Below, piece after piece: positions 7,548 through 11,105 of a stretch of DNA of 11,105 nucleotides; the first letter of the stretch is position 1, and every line of letters starts with the position of its first letter. The position numbers and the translations under genes are program-made. The DNA is taken from positions 1 through 11,105 of the forward strand of contig JALLAP010002567.1 of NCBI GenBank assembly GCA_036939355.1, written 5' to 3'. Source of the DNA: Thalassiosira profunda. Taxonomy: Eukaryota > Bacillariophyta > Thalassiosirophyceae > Thalassiosirales > Thalassiosiraceae. The notes beneath the pieces are model-generated. The model worked only from the letters and a program-made list of their open reading frames with translations. It was not told the origin of the DNA and searched no databases.

Positions 7548-7956
7548 ATTCGTTGTATGCTATGTATGTGTATGGCACGCTGCCACTCGATTGAGCGGTA
7601 CAATATGGGGCAAGTGAGAGCGGTGAGATGGGCCAGAATTGACGATTGCAATTTGTGTGCACACATCAACCTCCAACACACTCGTGCACCGTGCACCGAC
7701 CCCCCATCAACCCTGAAACCGCAGACTTAAATGCGGCGCCTCACCTCCGACGCAAATAGCCTCCAACGGCGACAGTGGAGCAAAGAGGGGGCGGGAGACG
7801 GGGGCGTGCAAGGTGCAAGCGGGAGCTCAGACGGTCAAGAGGTGGTGAGGACGAGGTCGTCTCACTGATGAGGTGCTCCTATCGTGGACTCCCAGCTAAA
7901 AAGTGAGGTCCAAGTGTCCAATTCGGGCATATAATGTACGTTGGAACTGGTATTTG

Positions 7957-8073
7957 ATGGCACCAACCCCTCTCGGACACAACAAGAGGGGCAAAAAAAT
8001 CGCAAAGACAAAAAAACAGCCCTGGAAGGTCCGCCTCCTCCTACGCCCACAACGGCGCCGCAACAGGAGATAG
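7957..8073 (+). CDS. doubtful small basic ORF with two A7 tracts
   Basis: ATG 7957 opens a 38-residue frame ending at TAG 8071-8073. It is very basic (MAPTPLGHNKRGKKIAK, later LLLRPQRRRNRR). Two runs of seven A lie at 7993-7999 and 8010-8016. A -1 shift at either run enters a second frame open to TGA 8172-8174, giving about 72 residues with a less biased end (ETCLLPSDAANEHTNKAAGA). That frame has no ATG of its own. I recognise no family in either version. It may be chance, a small protein with an assembly indel, or a slippage-dependent product. Low confidence. Confidence 0.18.
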   Translation: MAPTPLGHNKRGKKIAKTKKQPWKVRLLLRPQRRRNRR

Positions 8074-8589
8074 AGACGTGCTTGCTGCCGTCCGACGCCG
8101 CCAACGAGCACACCAACAAGGCCGCCGGGGCGATTCCGCAATGCCTTCGCCGTTGCGGCGCCGTCGATGTGTGAAGGAGGCCGCCTCACCGAGGTGACAC
8201 ATCACGTGCAACCATCTCACTGCGTCGACGCTGACCGCCTCCCGTCGCTAGCGGTCCAGCCGCCACCGCATCGCCTTCATACACAATTGATGTCTCTCAG
8301 CCCGCCTCGATTTGGCCGCGGCGCGGCCTACCGCGTAGCAAAAACGAGCCCGCCGCAGATCGGAATTGATGCGCATTTTTGACGCGGCCACTGCCACCCG
8401 CCCAGCTAGAAGGAACCTATCGCACCCCACCCCAAGAGCGATACAACAATCAAATGGGCGGGGGGATCGCGAAATTCGCCGTCCTCGCGGGGGGGAATAC
8501 GCCACAATGCGCAATGAGTTGCAATTCGGGAGATATTTTGCTCCGTCGGCCGAGGGATATGCCGCTGCTCGGCCGCAGATGAATGTGCA

Positions 8590-8633
8590 ACAATACCCTA
8601 TGCCCCGAGGTGTATTATGCCCCGAGGTATTGT
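8590..8633. repeat. 8-bp inverted repeat enclosing a 13-nt direct repeat
   Basis: ACAATACC at 8590-8597 pairs perfectly with GGTATTGT at 8626-8633. The enclosed sequence carries two copies of TATGCCCCGAGGT, at 8599-8611 and 8616-8628, with a 17-nt period. No known element matches. It could be a binding-site cluster, or a local duplication in non-coding DNA. Confidence 0.5.
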
Positions 8634-8687
8634 CTTTGATGGAAGGGGCGAATCCGCGTGGGTGGGAGGGGGTGTGGTAGGTTCTTT

Positions 8688-8702
8688 GGTTGCATTGCAA
8701 CC
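8688..8702. repeat. 7+1+7 perfect palindrome GGTTGCA-T-TGCAACC
   Basis: GGTTGCA at 8688-8694 and TGCAACC at 8696-8702 are exact reverse complements around a single T. A palindrome with a one-base centre is unlikely to be an RNA hairpin and is better read as a possible dimeric transcription-factor site, about 670 bp upstream of the FKBP gene. Chance occurrence is possible. Confidence 0.35.
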
Positions 8703-9039
8703 GACATCGGATCAGAGTGCGGGATCTCCCCCCGCAATGGCTCCACCCTCGTTGTGGCTCCCCTACGATGAGGGGGTTCATAAAAATTGACAGGATTTGC
8801 AATTCGTGGGCGGTGGGACTAGCAATTGGCGACGGATGAGCAAAATAAGCACATAGTAACAGCAAATAGTCCCGTTTTCCTAAATGTCGGCACTTCTGCG
8901 CGCTGAGCTAGAGCTAGCATAGGATAATGGTGTAGCAATAGCAAGCTTCGGCCTTCGGCCTCAGCTACAGTAGTCATTGGCAGTGTGGCAGCTTGAAACA
9001 GGTGTGATCGGGGAGGCGTTTGGTCAAGAATGAGGTGGA

Positions 9040-9090
9040 CTCTCTCCTTCTCTTCTTTCCTTCTTTTCTCTCCTCCTCCCTCCCTCTTCT
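9040..9090 (+). promoter_or_regulatory. 51-nt pure pyrimidine tract upstream of the FKBP gene
   Basis: Every base from 9040 to 9090 is C or T, mainly CT/CTT/TCC units. The tract is flanked on both sides by GTGGACTC (9035-9042 and 9091-9098). It lies about 270-320 bp before the chosen ATG at 9358. CT-rich (GAGA on the other strand) tracts are frequent in core promoters and 5' UTRs and can form triplex DNA; its role here is inferred from position only. Confidence 0.5.
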
Positions 9091-9357
9091 GTGGACTCCC
9101 AATTGCTCGTTCGCTCGCTTTCTTTTCCCCCCTGGTTGGAATTTTTCTTCCCCCGAGCCAGTGAGAGACGGACAGGAGTGAGAGGCGGGCGGGTGAGCTC
9201 GACGTTGTCCCTAAAAATAATGAGCAAAGTGTGCGTACAGTTGCCAAGGAATCTGTATCAAATTTGGAGGGTTGATATTTGCAAAAACTTAGACCAGCCC
9301 CCCCCGCAGCCGACGTCGCCACTTCCTCCACTCACCACCCCTGCCGCCCCTCGAACG

Positions 9358-10245
9358 ATGGCAAGGTTTCCAGCCGCGGCGGCGGTCCTCTTCCTGTTGG
9401 TCCTCGCCGCCCTCGCTCCAGCGTCGGCATCGTCGGATGTGCAAGTCAACGTTTACTCGGGCCCGACAGAGTGCGCCAACGCGGAGGGCCAGGATCCCAC
9501 AAAGGTCGAGGTGGGGTCCGTCGTAGGGGTCCACTTCACCGTGACGGTCGACGAGAGCAGCAACGGCGCCGGCGATGTCCCGGGGAGAAAGATTGAGTCC
9601 TCGCGCGACAGGGGCATCGCGCCCTCCATCCCGGTCGGCTTGGGAAAAGTCATCACAGGGCTTGACCGGGGGCTTGTCGGCTTGTGCAAAGGAGCGTCCG
9701 CCCACATCATCGTGCCGCCGCACCTCGGGTACGGGCGTATCGGAAAAACGGATCAAGGTGTGGGACCCGAGACGATACTGCGGTACGACGTCGAGATCAT
9801 CACGATCCAACCGCCGGCGCCGAACGATTTCGGAAAGATCGATGCCAACGGGGATTGGGAAATCAGCCGAGAGGAGGCGGAGGAGTACTTCGAGAAGCAG
9901 GGGCAGGCGATCAACCTCGACAATCTGTGGAAGGACGAGGACAAGGACGGGGATGGATTCATCTCTTGGCAGGAGTTTTCGGGCCCAAAAGGGAGCGAGG
10001 GACCGCCGCCACAGCAACCCCAACAGCAACAGCAGGCATCGCATCTCGAGCAAATGGCAAACCTCTTTGAGAACGTCGACAAAAACAAGGATCAGCTTCT
10101 TAGCAAGGCCGAGCTCGCAGAGATGTTCCGGCAATTAGGGTCGGAAATGGACGACAAGTTTTGGGCAGAAAGCGACCCGGACGGCGATGGTCACATTACC
10201 TTTGATGAGTTCGTAGGGAAGAAGGCAGAAAGAGAAGAGCTGTAA
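9358..10245 (+). CDS. ER-lumenal FKBP-type peptidyl-prolyl isomerase with four EF-hands
   Basis: The frame from ATG 9358 to TAA 10245 gives 295 residues. Residues 1-25 are a classic signal peptide (MARFPAAAAVLFLLVLAALA, cut near ASA). The FKBP fold spans about 48-150: VEVGSVVGVHFTV (50-62), GRKIESS (76-82), VGLGKVITGLDRGL (93-106), IIVPPHLGYG (117-126) and LRYDVEI (141-147). EF-hand loops are at 162-173, 195-206, 241-252 and 273-284; the third has Gln in place of the usual Gly at position 6, and the others look calcium-competent. A Pro/Gln linker (216-226) separates the two EF pairs. The C-terminus REEL is a KDEL-like retention signal. Family knowledge: such enzymes catalyse proline cis-trans isomerisation during folding of secretory proteins, like animal FKBP7/9/10/14. 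At positions matching FKBP12 Asp37 and Trp59 the residues are Glu80 and Leu102, suggesting altered ligand binding. An in-frame upstream ATG at 9220 would add 46 residues and hide the signal peptide, so it is less likely. Confidence 0.92.
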   Translation: MARFPAAAAVLFLLVLAALAPASASSDVQVNVYSGPTECANAEGQDPTKVEVGSVVGVHFTVTVDESSNGAGDVPGRKIESSRDRGIAPSIPVGLGKVITGLDRGLVGLCKGASAHIIVPPHLGYGRIGKTDQGVGPETILRYDVEIITIQPPAPNDFGKIDANGDWEISREEAEEYFEKQGQAINLDNLWKDEDKDGDGFISWQEFSGPKGSEGPPPQQPQQQQQASHLEQMANLFENVDKNKDQLLSKAELAEMFRQLGSEMDDKFWAESDPDGDGHITFDEFVGKKAEREEL

Positions 10246-10272
10246 CAACAATTGCAACAAATTGTGTGAGTG

Positions 10273-11105
10273 CTACGCGAAACAATCCGACAAATCGTCG
10301 TAGTCCACCCCGGTGCAGTCTTTCAGCTTGCCCCAAAACCTCGCCAACTTTGCATCGTCCTTGGCATCGTTGCTTCCTCCCCCGCCGAAATGATATGAGC
10401 CACTTGCTACTCGTCCATATGCATATCCGTCGCCCGTCGCCAGTTTGTACGTATTGTTCGCTTGCTTGACTGGTATACCACACGCCCCCCAGCCGGCCAG
10501 CAACATCTTCGTGTTCACTGTTCCCGGATCCATCGTAAGGCACTGGATGCGATTCATGTTGTCGAGTAACCCTTTTGTCTTTTCCCCACCATCGGCTTCT
10601 AATTGATAGTTTGACAATAGCTTGGCCAGATGAGCAGTGAACATCAAATCGCCGAGCTTCGAGTAGGAATAGAACGAATGGCCCGAGTAGGGCAATGGTT
10701 CCACGTCGTGCTTTCCGTTCTCGAGCCTCCGAGCGAACAGCGCATCAATGTCAGGCAGCGTCCGCGATTGAGAGATGCTCGACGTTGTGATGATGCGCGC
10801 ATCGCTCCCCCGGACCAACGACGGGAGCAGTCGTCGCGTGAGGACGAATGGGGCCAATACGTTTATGGCCATCGTCGAGTCGAATCCCTGGGCGGAATGC
10901 CGCGGTTCCGGATCAAACACACCTGCGTTGTTTATCAGGCAATCCAGTGCCGGAACTGCCTCTGTGGATTGCCACGCTTGCAATTGCTTCGTAGCCTGCC
11001 CGGCCAACCCCTCTACCTGCTCCAAATCGGCGAGATCGGCCTGCAGATATGCCACCTGCGCGGCGCCCCGCTTCTCCAGATCCCCAACCAGATTCTTCAC
11101 CGCAC
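10273..11105 (-). CDS. short-chain dehydrogenase/reductase, N-terminus cut by the window edge
   Basis: The frame is open from the right edge to TAG 10273, about 277 codons visible. The missing part must hold the start and the GxxxGxG dinucleotide-binding loop. Numbering from the codon at 11100, visible SDR features are the adenine-pocket acidic turn YLQADLADLEQV (18-29), LDCLINNAGVF (52-62) with the NNAG motif, MAIN (77-80), ARIITTSS (101-108) with the catalytic Ser region, and Y144-S-Y-S-K148 as the YxxxK active-site pair. MDPGTVNTKML (190-200) is the post-catalytic PG motif. The overall pattern matches retinol-dehydrogenase/WWOX-like classical SDRs, which oxidise or reduce alcohols and ketones with NAD(P). 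The substrate cannot be told. The C-terminal part has a Gly-rich loop (FGGGGSNDAK, 238-247). Its stop lies 27 nt from the stop of the convergent FKBP gene. Confidence 0.9.
   Translation of the reverse strand, partial: AVKNLVGDLEKRGAAQVAYLQADLADLEQVEGLAGQATKQLQAWQSTEAVPALDCLINNAGVFDPEPRHSAQGFDSTMAINVLAPFVLTRRLLPSLVRGSDARIITTSSISQSRTLPDIDALFARRLENGKHDVEPLPYSGHSFYSYSKLGDLMFTAHLAKLLSNYQLEADGGEKTKGLLDNMNRIQCLTMDPGTVNTKMLLAGWGACGIPVKQANNTYKLATGDGYAYGRVASGSYHFGGGGSNDAKDDAKLARFWGKLKDCTGVDYDDLSDCFA

Larger units (their letters stand above)
7548..9357. other. 1.8-kb region without a confident gene, divergent upstream region of mL43 and the FKBP gene
   Basis: This is the longest gene-poor stretch in the window. 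Both strands have open frames up to about 205 codons, but the longer ones mostly start at TTG/GTG-type codons, lack domains and have Arg/Pro/Ser low-complexity content. Structured elements seen are a small doubtful ORF with two A7 tracts (7957-8073, or to 8174 after a -1 shift), a hairpin-plus-direct-repeat unit (8590-8633), a 7+1+7 palindrome (8688-8702), a tandem GAGCTA pair (8905-8916) and a 51-nt pyrimidine tract (9040-9090). The 11-mer GTGGACTCCCA occurs at 7884 and 9091. I found no tRNA, snRNA or other RNA gene by eye. A multi-exon or lncRNA gene cannot be excluded. Confidence 0.4.

Noticed and set aside
8248..8865. 205-codon minus-strand open frame
   Set aside because: It opens at TTG, the first Met is well inside, its content is Arg/Ser/Pro-rich without any motif, and it runs across the repeat cluster. 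Likely chance.
8944..8977. Possible U2-like snRNA start (TTCGGCCTTCGGCCTCAG)
   Set aside because: Only superficial similarity to the U2 5' end; no branch-point-binding box, Sm site or following stems were found.
8819..9331. 170-codon minus-strand open frame
   Set aside because: Starts at GTG, and its middle is simply the complement of the 51-nt pyrimidine tract (Glu/Lys/Arg run). No domain seen.
9289..10134. 281-codon minus-strand frame opposite the FKBP gene
   Set aside because: Antisense shadow of a GC-rich coding region; the plus strand has clear FKBP and EF-hand motifs.
1434..11105. A functional gene cluster or defence/mobile system
   Set aside because: Neighbouring products belong to different compartments and pathways, genes are on mixed strands, and no transposase, integrase, attachment site, phage gene or CRISPR repeat is visible.

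Overview
The window looks like nuclear DNA from a photosynthetic stramenopile, most likely a diatom or a close relative. This rests on four things. A 1022-codon gene carries a C-terminal 'GRLTLH ... GLYPFMLAA ... FRLLLADPS' module that I associate with diatom proteins. There is a single-pass METTL24-like FkbM methyltransferase of a type common in these algae. A nuclear-type mitochondrial ribosomal protein gene is present. One short spliceosomal-type intron is visible. The organism call is inference, because no marker gene for taxonomy is present. Genes are dense, mostly intron-free, and on both strands. I see no tRNA, rRNA, CRISPR array or transposon.

Layout, left to right. Positions 2-73 (+) may be the last 23 codons of a gene entering from the left. 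A minus-strand block follows. It holds a membrane-anchored protein of unknown function (398-1105), whose reading frame is broken or spliced near its 3' end. Next is a large protein (1434-4502) with a 2-oxoglutarate-dioxygenase-like domain that appears to have lost its iron ligands, plus a short in-frame intron. Last is a small, very basic protein (4998-5504). A 400-bp divergent intergenic region containing a 26-nt C homopolymer separates this block from the plus-strand FkbM/METTL24-like methyltransferase (5905-7098). That gene ends 41 nt from the end of the convergent gene for mitoribosomal protein mL43 (7140-7547, minus).

From 7548 to 9357 there is about 1.8 kb with no confident gene. It serves as the divergent upstream region of mL43 and of the next gene, and contains a doubtful small ORF with two A7 tracts, short inverted repeats and a 51-nt pure pyrimidine tract. 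An ER-type FKBP prolyl isomerase with four EF-hands follows (9358-10245, plus). It ends 27 nt from the convergent end of a short-chain dehydrogenase/reductase that runs off the right edge (10273-11105, minus).

The genes do not form an obvious pathway. Two of them (FKBP and FkbM/METTL24-like) have secretory-pathway signals, one is mitochondrial and one has a nuclear-type basic motif, so this reads as ordinary eukaryotic gene packing rather than a functional cluster. The points most worth checking are the apparent pseudo-dioxygenase, its in-frame intron, and the frame break in the leftmost minus-strand gene.
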